10,227 nt of DNA from Micrococcales bacterium (GCA_003157445.1 PMJN01000282.1:494-10720), one strand, 5' to 3'; positions 1 to 7,336 are shown, counted from the stretch's first letter. Translations and numbers: made by a program. The notes: generated by a model not told the origin, from the letters alone.

Positions 1-1
1 T

Positions 2-385
<384 letters not shown>

Positions 386-762
386 TCAGGCGGGTGCCCC
401 CGGGCGTACCAGGGCCACGAAGGTGCCTCCCGGGGCGAGCAGCAGCGGTTTGCCGGCGCTGTCCTGGAAAAGCGTGGGGGCGCCATTGCTGGCTCGCGAC
501 CAGGTGCCCTCAATCCGCTTGCCGCCCCGGAACGGCACAACGCCACCAGATCCCACTGAGTGGGTGTACATCGAGGGGTTGCCGTTGACGTCGATGTCGG
601 AGTGGTCGGCAGTGACCTGGCAGTACTGCGCGATTACGTTGGGCTTGGCCACCAGGCGCCGTCAGCCGCGATGATGTGCTGCCCGCCAACCGTGCGGACA
701 AAGCGTGCCATCTTCGGGTCCCGGACGAAGTCCACACTCGTGGACCCGACCAGCGCGCTGAC
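386..762 (-). pseudogene. DUF3048 protein, C-terminal fragment with one frameshift
   Basis: DUF3048 proteins (YerB-like, usually secreted or lipoproteins) have no firmly established function. The last 88 codons (652 to 386) read as the typical C-terminal domain: KPNVIAQYCQV, DVNGNPSMYTHSVG, GKRIEGTWSR, then GKPLLLAPGGTFV. The preceding part continues in another frame with GSTSVDFVRDPKMARFVRTV and IIAADGA. The frames join if one base is restored near 655-658, so this is a single frameshift. Homology starts directly after the stop codon of the hydrolase remnant, with no start codon or signal peptide, so the piece is also truncated at its 5' end. The matching N-terminal part lies on the same strand at 5130-5639. 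The stop codon adjoins that of serC. It could instead be the tail of a second, independent DUF3048 copy. Confidence 0.8.
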
Positions 763-764
763 TC

Positions 765-1546
765 TTAGCGGATCCGGTGCCGCGCCAGGAACTCCAAGAC
801 GACGCGCGAGGACTGTGTGCGGTACTCCTCGAAGTACCCGTGCCGTGCTCCACCCACGATGCACGTCTGCGAGCCGGAGATCTCCCCGGCCATAAGCGGC
901 GTGTTCGCGGTCGGGTTGACGAGATCGTCGCTGCCGTGGATCAGCAGTGTCGGCGCGGTGATCTCGGGCAGCCGGTCCCACGCGTCGTGACCCTGGCTGG
1001 CCAGAAAGTGCTGCCGCTGCGCGTGCGGCGGGATCGGGTCCGCCGAGACCAGCACCTCGGGGTGATCGGCGATCCAGTCGGAGCCGTACATCAGCTTGAC
1101 CATGCGTCGGACCGCTCCGGTGACGGCGGCGCACTCAGGACGGCGCCGGCGTCGGCTGCCCGCGCGATGCCGTGGGCGTCCCCGGGCGTGGTGGCCCCCA
1201 GTACCAACGCCGATCCGCTCCGCGTACTCGACGCCGAGCACTGGCACACTCGACCGCCCATCGAGAACCCGTAGGCGTGCGCCCGACTGATCCCCGCGGC
1301 ATCCAGTACGGCCACCAGATCGGCGGCGAAGCCTTGCGTGGAGTATGGCGGTACATCGGGCTTGTCGCTCGCGCCCGTGCCCCGCAGGTCGACCAACACA
1401 ACCTGGTGATGGGCACTGAAGTCCGTAACGACGCGGTCCCACATGTGGTGGTCGCGGGCTTGGCCGTTGACCAACAGCAACGGGTCGCCGGCGCCAACAA
1501 ACTCGTAGAACAGTCGGGTGCCATCTTCGGCGTGAGCCCAAGCCAT
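765..1546 (-). pseudogene. Alpha/beta hydrolase, frameshifted
   Basis: This is an alpha/beta-hydrolase-fold protein of about 260 residues; its substrate cannot be read from sequence. The start is ATG at 1546, preceded by GTAGGAGCGAC, a usable ribosome binding site. The first frame gives MAWAHAEDGTRLFYEF, the oxyanion-region LLLVNGQARDHHMWD, DLRGTGASDKP and the nucleophile elbow GFSMGG. The frame then changes near 1246 (VEYAERIG continues in another frame), returns near 1212 (ALVLGATTPGDAHG), and changes again near 1120-1150. From there VRRMVKLMYGSDWIADHPEV runs to the catalytic-acid motif APTLLIHGSDD and the histidine motif GARHGYFEEY, ending in TAA at 765-767. All three triad residues remain recognisable, so inactivation looks recent. 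Three changes of frame make translation into one protein impossible without sequencing errors. It lies directly upstream of the DUF3048 fragment. Confidence 0.8.
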
Positions 1547-1559
1547 GTCGCTCCTACGT

Positions 1560-1660
1560 GGGATCGGAGCGAAGAGAACGCGTCCGTCGGAGTCGAACTG
1601 TCGCACATGAAACGCATCGACGACCTCGCCGTTCCGGTAAACCGTGACTTCGCCTAGCTC
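1560..1660 (-). other. Unrecognised coding-like fragment upstream of the hydrolase
   Basis: In the same frame as the hydrolase start, the translation upstream reads GEVTVYRNGEVVDAFHVRQF, then DSDGRVLFAPIPRR. It looks protein-like (alternating charged and hydrophobic residues, beta-strand character) and not like random GC-rich translation. I cannot name the family. It could be the tail of a lost upstream gene, or an N-terminal extension of the hydrolase, although the good ribosome binding site before 1546 argues against the extension. Confidence 0.3.
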
Positions 1661-1676
1661 GCTGCCGCGCGCCGAA

Positions 1677-1703
1677 GCCCTCGGAGCGACTCGTCCCGAG
1701 GGC
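1677..1703. terminator. Perfect 8-bp inverted repeat (hairpin)
   Basis: GCCCTCGG at 1677-1684 and CCGAGGGC at 1696-1703 are perfect reverse complements separated by 11 bases. No T-run follows on the plus strand beyond a few pyrimidines (CTCGTCCCTTTC), so it is not a classical intrinsic terminator. It sits between the minus-strand pseudogene block and the plus-strand promoter-like sequence, where it could end transcription or bind a regulator. Confidence 0.35.
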
Positions 1704-1722
1704 TGAGAATCTCGTCCCTTTC

Positions 1723-1753
1723 TTGACACATATCGTTCGCCTTCGGTTATCTT
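1723..1753 (+). promoter_or_regulatory. Candidate sigma-70 promoter, plus strand
   Basis: TTGACA at 1723-1728 is a perfect -35 consensus. TATCTT at 1748-1753 fits the actinobacterial TANNNT -10 pattern, with a spacer of 19 bases, slightly longer than ideal. It would transcribe toward the acyl-CoA synthetase, leaving a leader of about 350 nt. The local sequence is AT-richer than its surroundings. Confidence 0.4.
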
Positions 1754-1755
1754 GG

Positions 1756-2095
1756 CGCTAGCCATCCAGAGCGACCGAGAGACCTGGCTCGTTAACGTCG
1801 CAGCAACCACCCCACAGTGGGCCGGTGCTACTGCCAGGACCGATGAGGACCGTGATGAAACTTGTGCACCTGCAGGGAGTCCGGCGAACTAGTGATCGCC
1901 TGATCCGTCGGCGCCACATAGACCTGGGCCGGTACCGCAGCGCGCTGTGTCCGCTTACGTAGCGCACTTCATCCCCAGCAGTCCGGGCCACCAGTAGCCA
2001 CTGGGTTGTGCCGAGCGCGCACACCGACGTTGCGGTGCATGTCACCGCCATCGTTCCGGTCTGCCTCGCCACGCCAAGCGCTGGCACCAATTCCC
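1756..2095. other. Unassigned leader region before the acyl-CoA synthetase
   Basis: About 340 bases with no gene I can support. The frame of the acyl-CoA synthetase is open back to about 2006, but that extension has no ribosome binding site and no family similarity. Minus-strand translations (for example one with VPAQVYVAPTDQAITSS) look mildly protein-like but match nothing I know. It may be another decayed segment or a long 5' untranslated region. Confidence 0.3.
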
Positions 2096-2110
2096 CAGGA
2101 GAGCACGCCC

Positions 2111-3829
2111 ATGACCATTGACACAACCATTGTCCCGGCCGTCAGCCCTATCGAGCGCCCCTGTGTCGCGGAGTACTTGGTGGGTATTGATAGGTATCAG
2201 AGGGAGAAGCATGAATCCATCGTGCAGGCGTGGAGAGCCCGGGTAGCGGCGAATCCGGATCGCGCAGCCCTGCGCTACTTCGACGGCATCATGACGGCTG
2301 CCGAGGTTGATCGCGCATCCGATGCTCTGGCGGCAGGCCTGGAAGCTCGCGGCACCAACCGCGGTGACCGGGTGGGCATCTACCTGCAGAACATCCCCCA
2401 ATATGCGCTCACGCTGCTTGCCCTTTGGAAACTGGGCGCAACAGCCCTGCTGCTGATCCCTATGTACAAGCGCAGCGAGTTGCGCCGGCTGATCGATGAC
2501 TCAGGGGCCATCGGCATCATCTGCGACGACACAGTCGTGAAGGAAACTCTTGAGACGCTCGCGGGCAGCACGGTCCGCTGGCTGATCAGCACCTCCGCAC
2601 TGGACTTCCAGACTCGCAATGATCCTCGCGTCTTTGACCGAACCGACCGTCCCGCTCCTGCAGCGGACGGTGATGTTGCGGCCCTGATCCGCGATTTTGA
2701 CGGGTTACGGCCTGCCAATATTGCCCTGACCAAGGATGACGTCGCGTTCCTTACCTACACGTCCGGAACAACCGGACCCCCGAAGGGCGCCATGAACACC
2801 CATGGCAACGTTCTCAGCGTCGCCACGACATTCGCCGAATGGGCGCAGTTGGCACCCGGCGACGTCGTACTGGCCGTGGCACCGTTGTTCCATATCATGG
2901 CCGCCGTGATCAACGGGGCGATCTCGCTGATCACCGACACCACGCTGGTGTTCACAGGCCGTTTTCACCCGGAAGTTGTGCTGGAGGCCTTCGCCAAGCA
3001 CAAAGTGACCTACACCATCGGTTCCATCACCGTGTTCAACGCCATCCTTGAACTCCCGCAGGCCAGCGCCGACCATTTCGCGACCGTCAAGACTCTGTAC
3101 TCCGGTGGGGCTCCGATCCCTCCAGCCACCGTGAAGAGGTTCAAGAAGCGCTTCGGTGTGTACCTTCACAACGCCTATGGCATGACGGAAACAACCTCGG
3201 GCGTGATCGCCGTTCCGCCGGGAGCTGAGGCGCCGGTGGATGCGGCGAGCGGGACTTTGTCGGTCGGGGTTCCACTGCCGAATATTGTGGCCCGCATTTT
3301 GGGCGATAATGGCGCTCCAGTGCCACCGGGTACTCAAGGTGAGCTGGAGTTGTCCGGCCCGCAGATTATCCCGGGGTACTGGAACAACCCGGAGGCCAGC
3401 AACCATGCGATGCCGGGCGGCAGGCTTCGGACCGGCGACGTGGCCATCATGGATGAACGTGGCTGGGTTTATCTCGTGGACCGACTCAAGGACCAGATCA
3501 ACGTTTCCGGATATAAGGTCTGGCCGCGCGAGGTCGAGGACGTCCTGTACGAACATCCGGCGGTCCATGAGGCCGCCGTGGTCGGCCAGCCGGATGAGTA
3601 CCGGGGTGAAACCGTCGTTGCTTTCGTATCCCTGAAGACCGGTACATCAGCCACGGAGCAGGAACTAATCGCATTCACCAAAGAGCGGCTGGCTGCCTAC
3701 AAATACCCACGCGTCGTCCACATCATCGGTGATCTGCCAAAAACGCAGACGGGAAAGATCCGTCGCTGCGAGGTGCGTGACGACCATACAGCGGCCCGTC
3801 TCAACCCCGTCGCGAAAGGGAGATCATGA
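2111..3829 (+). CDS. Acyl-CoA synthetase (AMP-forming, class I adenylate-forming enzyme)
   Basis: A 572-residue protein of normal family length. It activates a carboxylic acid with ATP to an acyl-adenylate and transfers the acyl group to CoA, in the cytosol. ATG at 2111 is chosen because AGGAG sits nine bases upstream (2097-2101) and family similarity begins soon after. Visible core motifs are the phosphate-binding loop YTSGTTGPPKG (residues 216-226), YGMTET (356-361), the ATP-ribose TGD (441-443), the hinge-region RLKDQINVSGYKVWPREVE, and the catalytic lysine in KTQTGK (Lys549). No frameshift is seen. The ATG of the next frame overlaps its stop, so a downstream beta-oxidation gene was coupled to it. 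Substrate is not decidable; a fatty, alicyclic or aromatic acid is possible. It is the only intact gene among several decayed ones. Confidence 0.9.
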   Translation: MTIDTTIVPAVSPIERPCVAEYLVGIDRYQREKHESIVQAWRARVAANPDRAALRYFDGIMTAAEVDRASDALAAGLEARGTNRGDRVGIYLQNIPQYALTLLALWKLGATALLLIPMYKRSELRRLIDDSGAIGIICDDTVVKETLETLAGSTVRWLISTSALDFQTRNDPRVFDRTDRPAPAADGDVAALIRDFDGLRPANIALTKDDVAFLTYTSGTTGPPKGAMNTHGNVLSVATTFAEWAQLAPGDVVLAVAPLFHIMAAVINGAISLITDTTLVFTGRFHPEVVLEAFAKHKVTYTIGSITVFNAILELPQASADHFATVKTLYSGGAPIPPATVKRFKKRFGVYLHNAYGMTETTSGVIAVPPGAEAPVDAASGTLSVGVPLPNIVARILGDNGAPVPPGTQGELELSGPQIIPGYWNNPEASNHAMPGGRLRTGDVAIMDERGWVYLVDRLKDQINVSGYKVWPREVEDVLYEHPAVHEAAVVGQPDEYRGETVVAFVSLKTGTSATEQELIAFTKERLAAYKYPRVVHIIGDLPKTQTGKIRRCEVRDDHTAARLNPVAKGRS

Positions 3830-3966
3830 GCGAGCACTCTGTCCAAGTCAACCGTGTTGAGGACAGAACCGCATTGGTGAACGTCTTCGTGTGCGGACTG
3901 GCCGAGCAGCGTGTCCTGAGCATCCTGGCCATTCCGGACTGCTCGGTGGCCTGGGGCACCCAGTGA
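3826..3966 (+). pseudogene. Enoyl-CoA hydratase/isomerase, truncated N-terminus
   Basis: ATG at 3826 overlaps the TGA of the acyl-CoA synthetase (ATGA), a usual arrangement for translational coupling. The first residues, MSEHSVQVNRVEDRTALVNV, resemble the N-terminus of crotonase-family proteins, where a beta-strand ending in a T(I/L)NRP-like motif should follow. Instead the sequence diverges to VFVCGLAEQRVL and reaches TGA after 46 codons. The fragment has no oxyanion-hole or catalytic residues, so it cannot be an active hydratase. The point of divergence near 3885 probably marks a deletion or recombination junction with the fragments that follow. The assignment rests on about 20 residues and on operon logic (acyl-CoA ligase then hydratase). 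Confidence 0.5.
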
Positions 3967-3985
3967 CTGCAATCTGAGCCCGAGC

Positions 3986-4137
3986 TCACATCGGACGAAC
4001 CGTCGCGGCGTCCACGGAGATCCACAACGCTTCGGCTGAGCGAGCAGGCGACCCTCGGCGGTATACAGGCACATTCCGCTGTAGTACTTGCGGCCATGGT
4101 GCTCGCGTGGCCAGGCCAGGGTGTCGACACTGGGGCC
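3986..4137 (-). pseudogene. Hotdog-fold (thioesterase-like) protein, C-terminal remnant
   Basis: The minus strand reads SVDTLAWPREHHGRKYYSGM, then CLYTAEGRLLAQ, and after a change of frame near 4031-4040 AEALWISVDAATVRPM followed by TGA at 3986-3988. The pattern (GRK..SG..LY.A.GRLLA.A.ALWI.V) resembles the C-terminal strands of acyl-CoA thioesterase/hotdog proteins, in which an A-L-W strand ends the fold. Only about 50 residues remain, with one frameshift and no start. The family name is from memory of the pattern and is tentative. A thioesterase would fit beside acyl-CoA genes, but it lies on the other strand. Confidence 0.4.
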
Positions 4138-4141
4138 ATCT

Positions 4142-4270
4142 ATGCTTCGCGGGAACCTGCTGGAGAAGGAGAAGGGCGTGTTCCACTCTGATCGGGGCAC
4201 CCTGTGTGCGTCGGCGCAGATCACCGCGTTCACCGCAGCTAAAGGGCTGACACGGACGTCCCACGCGCAT
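4142..4270 (+). pseudogene. IS3-family transposase (rve integrase core) remnant
   Basis: In one plus-strand frame the translation reads GVFHSDRGTLCASAQITAFT, then AAKGLTRTS. This matches the central part of IS3-type OrfB transposases, where V-HSDRG-QY-S carries the second catalytic aspartate of the DDE triad and G..RSMGR.G..-DNA should follow. Here the sequence degenerates after GLTRTS, and neither the first Asp region, the final Glu region, OrfA nor terminal inverted repeats can be seen. It is a fossil of an insertion sequence, and it may have contributed to the rearrangements around it. Confidence 0.65.
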
Positions 4271-4284
4271 CATCTGAAGGCACT

Positions 4285-4405
4285 CTATGCCACCACGGGT
4301 GCGACTTGCCGATGTGCGCTCGGAAGTGGTTGTTGGACATTTGTCTCTGCGGGTTCGAAGCGGTAGCCGAGGCCGGGTTCGGTGACCAGGTGCCGCGAAT
4401 AGGCT
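4285..4405 (-). pseudogene. OmpR/KdpE-type response regulator, C-terminal remnant
   Basis: The minus strand reads YSRHLVTEPGLGYRFEPAET and runs on to a TAG at 4285-4287. (R)-(H/Y)-L-(V/I)-TEPG-GYRF is the characteristic end of the winged-helix DNA-binding domain of OmpR/PhoB-type response regulators, most like KdpE. Nothing of the receiver domain or of the rest of the winged helix is recognisable upstream, and no sensor kinase is nearby, so only about 20-40 codons survive. Confidence 0.55.
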
Positions 4406-4559
4406 GGTTCGGGGCTAGCAGGTGCTGCCAGTAGCGGTCGTCCGAGTCAGGTCATGACTCCTTCAGCAATTTGACCTTCAACCCGGCCTGACCGAGCTCG
4501 GGGCGCGCCACTTGAAGTCGCCAACCGCATCCGACGACGAGCCCCCTGGGCCAACCGGT
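4406..4559. other. Short gap without a recognisable gene
   Basis: Between the response-regulator and amidohydrolase remnants. The minus-strand translation LGQAGLKVKLLKES followed by a stop is protein-like but unassigned. It is probably one more gene end in the mosaic. Confidence 0.25.
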
Positions 4560-4873
4560 TCACAGCGCGTTGTGCGTGAAGCGGCGGCCGAGTAGCGTCG
4601 CGGCCACGGGCATGCGTCTCAGGTCGGCCACAGATGCGGCGAACGGATCGATCTCACAGATCGCCAGGTCGGCCACGTCCCCGACTGCGACCACGTGTCG
4701 TCCGCGCACGAACGAACGGCGAAACTGTCCTCCTCGCAGAGCAACCCGGTCGGATCATCCGCAAAGCCGTATCGCGCCAGTGCCATCGAGTTCAGCCAGC
4801 AGGAGCGCAGGTCACCACTGACCAAGACCACCAGGATGGGGCCGGCCGCCGACGGCCGTGTACTCTGCGCCAT
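4560..4873 (-). pseudogene. YtcJ-type amidohydrolase with large internal deletion
   Basis: Two pieces of one family lie next to each other in different frames. The upstream piece (4873 to about 4715) reads VVLVSGDLRSCWLNSMALAR, then YGFADDPTGLLCEEDSF. This matches the region of YtcJ-like metal-dependent amidohydrolases where V.ISGDLH.GWLNS and TG.L.EE occur. The downstream piece (about 4700 to TGA at 4560-4562) reads VGDVADLAICEIDPFAASVA, then MPVAATLLGRRFTH, the C-terminal composite-domain signature (G..ADL...D.DPF, then V..T..GGR..H). Family members are about 500-550 residues, so several hundred residues between the pieces are missing. The join lies near 4700-4715. The usual His of SGDLH is Arg here. 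The gene cannot be functional. Confidence 0.65.
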
Positions 4874-5129
4874 CAGCGTCGATGGAAGAATCGCCGTTGA
4901 GGCAGTCTGCTGCGGCAGCGACCGCGCGGACGCAGTTCAACTGAAACTGCTCCATGAAGTTGGTCTTGCGATGTGGCAGTCCTCGAACGGGAGGCCGCGA
5001 AGGGAGCGGCAACTCCTGTGCCGATGACATGACCGGATCATGTCGTTGCCCACTGACCGCACGCTCATCTTCCGCGTGCAATCCGCGGGAGGCCACACCA
5101 CTGTCAGGCATGCCGTTGCCTTGACTCAA
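4874..5129. other. Degenerate segment between the amidohydrolase and DUF3048 remnants
   Basis: The minus-strand translation contains protein-like strings (LPHRKTNFMEQFQLNCVRAV) that I cannot place. They do not convincingly continue the DUF3048 domain, whose next conserved block should contain a serine/arginine-rich stretch and P.NL. This is either the eroded middle of DUF3048 or yet another gene fragment. Confidence 0.3.
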
Positions 5130-5639
5130 CTGATCCTTAACAAGAACCCGAGCGGTCCAGCGTTGGCAGGGCGTTGCACCAGCGCCAGGGGCAACCTCCA
5201 ATGGTCCCGCCGTAGGCGCCCAAAGCAGCTGCGGGTCGCAAATACGGACGCTGCGGACCAGCCGAACCTGGGGCTTGGCACTGGCAAACACAGCCACCAT
5301 CGGGGAGAGTCCACCCTCGGCCTCCTCGATGTAGATCACATCGGCCTTATCCAGGCCCATCGAGGGCCGGCCCACCTCGGTGTCATCGACCATGACAGCG
5401 ACCACCGGACCGATCGGGACCGACCCCAGCCCGGTCAGCGCTTCGGCGGGCACGACGGTCGCTTTAGGTGTCAGCGTGGCTTGGACCGCCTCCGGCTTGG
5501 CGCTGCTGCCGCCGGCCATGGCAGTGGCGCCAGCAACACGACCGGCACAGCGGTGGTCAGTCGACCGGTCTCGGGTCCAACAATGGATCTTGGATCCAAC
5601 CCCGTTCGATCCACCTTCGGTCATGTCACTCGTGGTCAT
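5130..5639 (-). pseudogene. DUF3048 protein, N-terminal part, frameshifted
   Basis: A frame opening at ATG 5639 gives, around residues 74-139, the DUF3048 N-terminal signature: PIGPVVAVMVDDTEVGRPSM, GLDKADVIYIEEAEGG, MVAVFASAKP and LVRSVRICDPQLL. Near 5225 the expected continuation (GAYGGTI) is found in another frame before VAPGAGAT returns, so frame is lost and regained. Near 5500-5565 a hydrophobic signal-like stretch (LTTAVPVVLLAPLPWPAAAA) also lies out of frame with the domain. At least two or three frameshifts are therefore present. Its C-terminal half is missing here, but a matching C-terminal fragment exists on the same strand at 386-762. Roughly 70 residues are absent between the two pieces. 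Confidence 0.7.
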
Positions 5640-5879
5640 CGACCATAGGTCTGAGGCTTCTTCAGGACCTATTGCCCTACCGACGAGCCCGGCACCACGT
5701 AAAGGTGAATACCGATAGCGTGAATCACGTCACTACATGAACCGACGGGTTCTCCCAAGGTCCGTGCTCCTGTCAACAGTGGCCGCATTGGGGTAGTTGA
5801 GTTGTGCCCGTATGGGGTTCACACCCGATACGGAAAGCCCACCTGGTCTCCATCTCGAGTACTGGTGGATGCATTAGGG
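5640..5879. other. Intergenic region between DUF3048 remnant and transglycosylase
   Basis: About 240 bases with no gene I can support. It is somewhat less GC-rich than the coding parts and presumably carries control sequences for the divergent genes. I see no recognisable riboswitch core. Confidence 0.4.
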
Positions 5880-5908
5880 TTCCGATCGTTAACACCCACC
5901 GCTATAAA
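5880..5908 (+). promoter_or_regulatory. Candidate promoter of the transglycosylase gene
   Basis: TATAAA at 5903-5908 is a good -10 element. TTCCGA at 5880-5885 is a weak -35 with the ideal 17-base spacer. The expected transcript start is 25-30 bases before the start codon, leaving a short leader that contains the ribosome binding site. Confidence 0.4.
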
Positions 5909-5941
5909 GGTTGAGCCGAGGGGTTCGACAACAGGAGAGTC

Positions 5942-7336
5942 ATGGCCAAGGTCCGTCGAGTGCGAACAATCACATTGCCTTTGCGCAAGATCTGCGCATC
6001 GCTTCCTGCTGTCGCCTTGATCAGTGGCGGCATCGTACTCTCCTCCTCGGCAGCACCGAGCAACATGTTCACTGAAGACGCGTCAAGCAACAAGCCTGCG
6101 GTCGTGGTGCCCGACATCGCGCTGACCCCGCCCGTCTCAGCACAGACGTTGGCCGGTCTCCTGTACCGAATGACAGCTCCAGGCTCAGTGCCAGCGGCAC
6201 CGACAACACCGGTGGCAGCTGCAGCAGCAGGGCCTCTGGCATCGATGCTGCCAGTGGGCGTCGTATCCGGTAGCTCATCAATGGTGACCCTTGACAGCAA
6301 CGGAATTCCGCTCCGCGCCCTGCAGGGGTACAACAAGGCCGCCACCTTGATCAACTCATCAGACCCGAGCTGCCACATCGACTGGGCGCTGCTGGCGGCC
6401 ATTGGACGGGTCGAAAGCGATCATGGGCGCTTCGGCGGCAGCCAGTTGAACTCCTCCGGCGTGGACCAACCGGGGGTCATCGGTCTGCAGCTGAACGGTA
6501 CGAACGGCACCGCCATGATCCTCGACACGGACCATGGACGGCTGGACGGGGACACCGTATATGACCGCGCCGTGGGCCCGATGCAGTTCCTTCCCAGCAC
6601 GTGGGCGGCGGTAGGCGTCGACGCCAACGGTGACGGAGTCAAGAACCCGCAGGACATTACCGACGCCGCTGCCACAACCGCGGTCTACCTCTGCTCCGGT
6701 CACAGTGACCTTAGCCGCCCGGCAGACCTGAGTTCGTCGATCATGCGATACAACCATTCGGACTCCTACGTCCAGATGGTGATTTCGATCGCCAACGCGT
6801 ATCGGCATGGATTCACTGCACTACCAGCCTTCGATCTGACCCCCGTTGCCGTGGCGTCAAGTACTCCGGGGCCGACAACCAGTCTGTTGAACCCGGCAAC
6901 CGGCAAACCTGTCTCCGGCTCGACTCCGGCGACAGCGCCATCGCAGAAGCCGGCGCCCACCTCAGCGCCTGTGCTGCCACGGCCCGCAACAACTTCGACC
7001 CCGGCGCCCACATCAACTCAGGCGAGCCCGGTTCCCACCAGCACAGCCTCGCCCACCAGCACGGCCTCGCCCACGAGCCCGGTTCCCACCAGCACGGCCT
7101 CGCCCACCAGCACCGGGTCGCCGACCTCTACGCCGCCCTGCGCGTCTACCCCGGCGCCGACCGCCACCGCCTCGCCCACCAGCACCGGGTCGCCGACCAC
7201 TGCGGCGCCGTGCTCACCCCCTTGCGTACCTACCCCGGCCCCGACCGCCACCGCTTCGCCCACCAGCACCGGGTCGCCGACCAGCACCGGGTCGCCGACC
7301 ACTGGGCAGGTCTGCCTAGCTACCCCCACTCCCTAA
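5942..7336 (+). CDS. Secreted lytic transglycosylase (SLT/MltB-type) with Pro/Thr/Ser-rich tail
   Basis: A 464-residue secreted protein likely to cleave peptidoglycan between MurNAc and GlcNAc, forming 1,6-anhydroMurNAc. The start is ATG at 5942; AGGAG lies four bases upstream. Residues 1-38 form a signal peptide (basic MAKVRRVR, hydrophobic core, SSSAAPS). An Ala/Pro-rich linker leads to the catalytic domain, about 140-292: LLAAIGRVESDHG with probable catalytic Glu158, then VGPMQFLPSTWAAVGVDANG (211-230) and YNHSDSYVQMV. This is the usual actinobacterial SLT_2-like pattern. From about 300 to 464 the chain is a low-complexity P/T/S stalk containing four or five cysteines. No LPXTG or transmembrane anchor follows, so the protein is probably released or held by the wall through the tail. 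The frame is intact, although its left neighbour is decayed. Confidence 0.88.
   Translation: MAKVRRVRTITLPLRKICASLPAVALISGGIVLSSSAAPSNMFTEDASSNKPAVVVPDIALTPPVSAQTLAGLLYRMTAPGSVPAAPTTPVAAAAAGPLASMLPVGVVSGSSSMVTLDSNGIPLRALQGYNKAATLINSSDPSCHIDWALLAAIGRVESDHGRFGGSQLNSSGVDQPGVIGLQLNGTNGTAMILDTDHGRLDGDTVYDRAVGPMQFLPSTWAAVGVDANGDGVKNPQDITDAAATTAVYLCSGHSDLSRPADLSSSIMRYNHSDSYVQMVISIANAYRHGFTALPAFDLTPVAVASSTPGPTTSLLNPATGKPVSGSTPATAPSQKPAPTSAPVLPRPATTSTPAPTSTQASPVPTSTASPTSTASPTSPVPTSTASPTSTGSPTSTPPCASTPAPTATASPTSTGSPTTAAPCSPPCVPTPAPTATASPTSTGSPTSTGSPTTGQVCLATPTP
7023..7305 (+). repeat. Tandem repeats encoding the Pro/Thr/Ser tail
   Basis: Two copies of an 84-bp (28-codon) unit start at 7147 and 7231 (protein TPAPTATASPTSTGSPT at residues 403 and 431) and differ at only two positions over the first 52 bases. 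An 18-bp unit is perfectly duplicated at 7264-7281 and 7282-7299. Earlier, a copy of CCCGGTTCCCACCAGCAC occurs near 7026 and again near 7078. Unit lengths are multiples of three, so copy-number change keeps the frame. The number of units may vary between strains or be misassembled. Confidence 0.8.

Noticed and set aside
1843..1962. Plus-strand 39-codon frame in the leader of the acyl-CoA synthetase
   Set aside because: Only a weak AGGA close to the start and an arginine-rich composition with no membrane or domain character. It is not convincing as a gene or leader peptide.
2006..2110. N-terminal extension of the acyl-CoA synthetase to an upstream start at 2006
   Set aside because: The added 35 residues have no family similarity and no ribosome binding site, while ATG at 2111 has AGGAG at good spacing.
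5700..5940. Possible ydaO (c-di-AMP) riboswitch, which often precedes actinobacterial wall hydrolase genes
   Set aside because: I could not find the conserved core segments. A covariance-model search would be needed to support it.
7023..7305. Repeat cluster resembling a CRISPR array
   Set aside because: Units are in-frame, low-complexity and directly tandem, without unique spacers, and no cas genes are present.
7018..7329. Minus-strand frame of about 100 codons with a striking GDPVLVGEAV-type repeat
   Set aside because: It is the antisense of the in-frame P/T/S repeats of the transglycosylase, so the regularity is inherited from that gene. It has no ribosome binding site.
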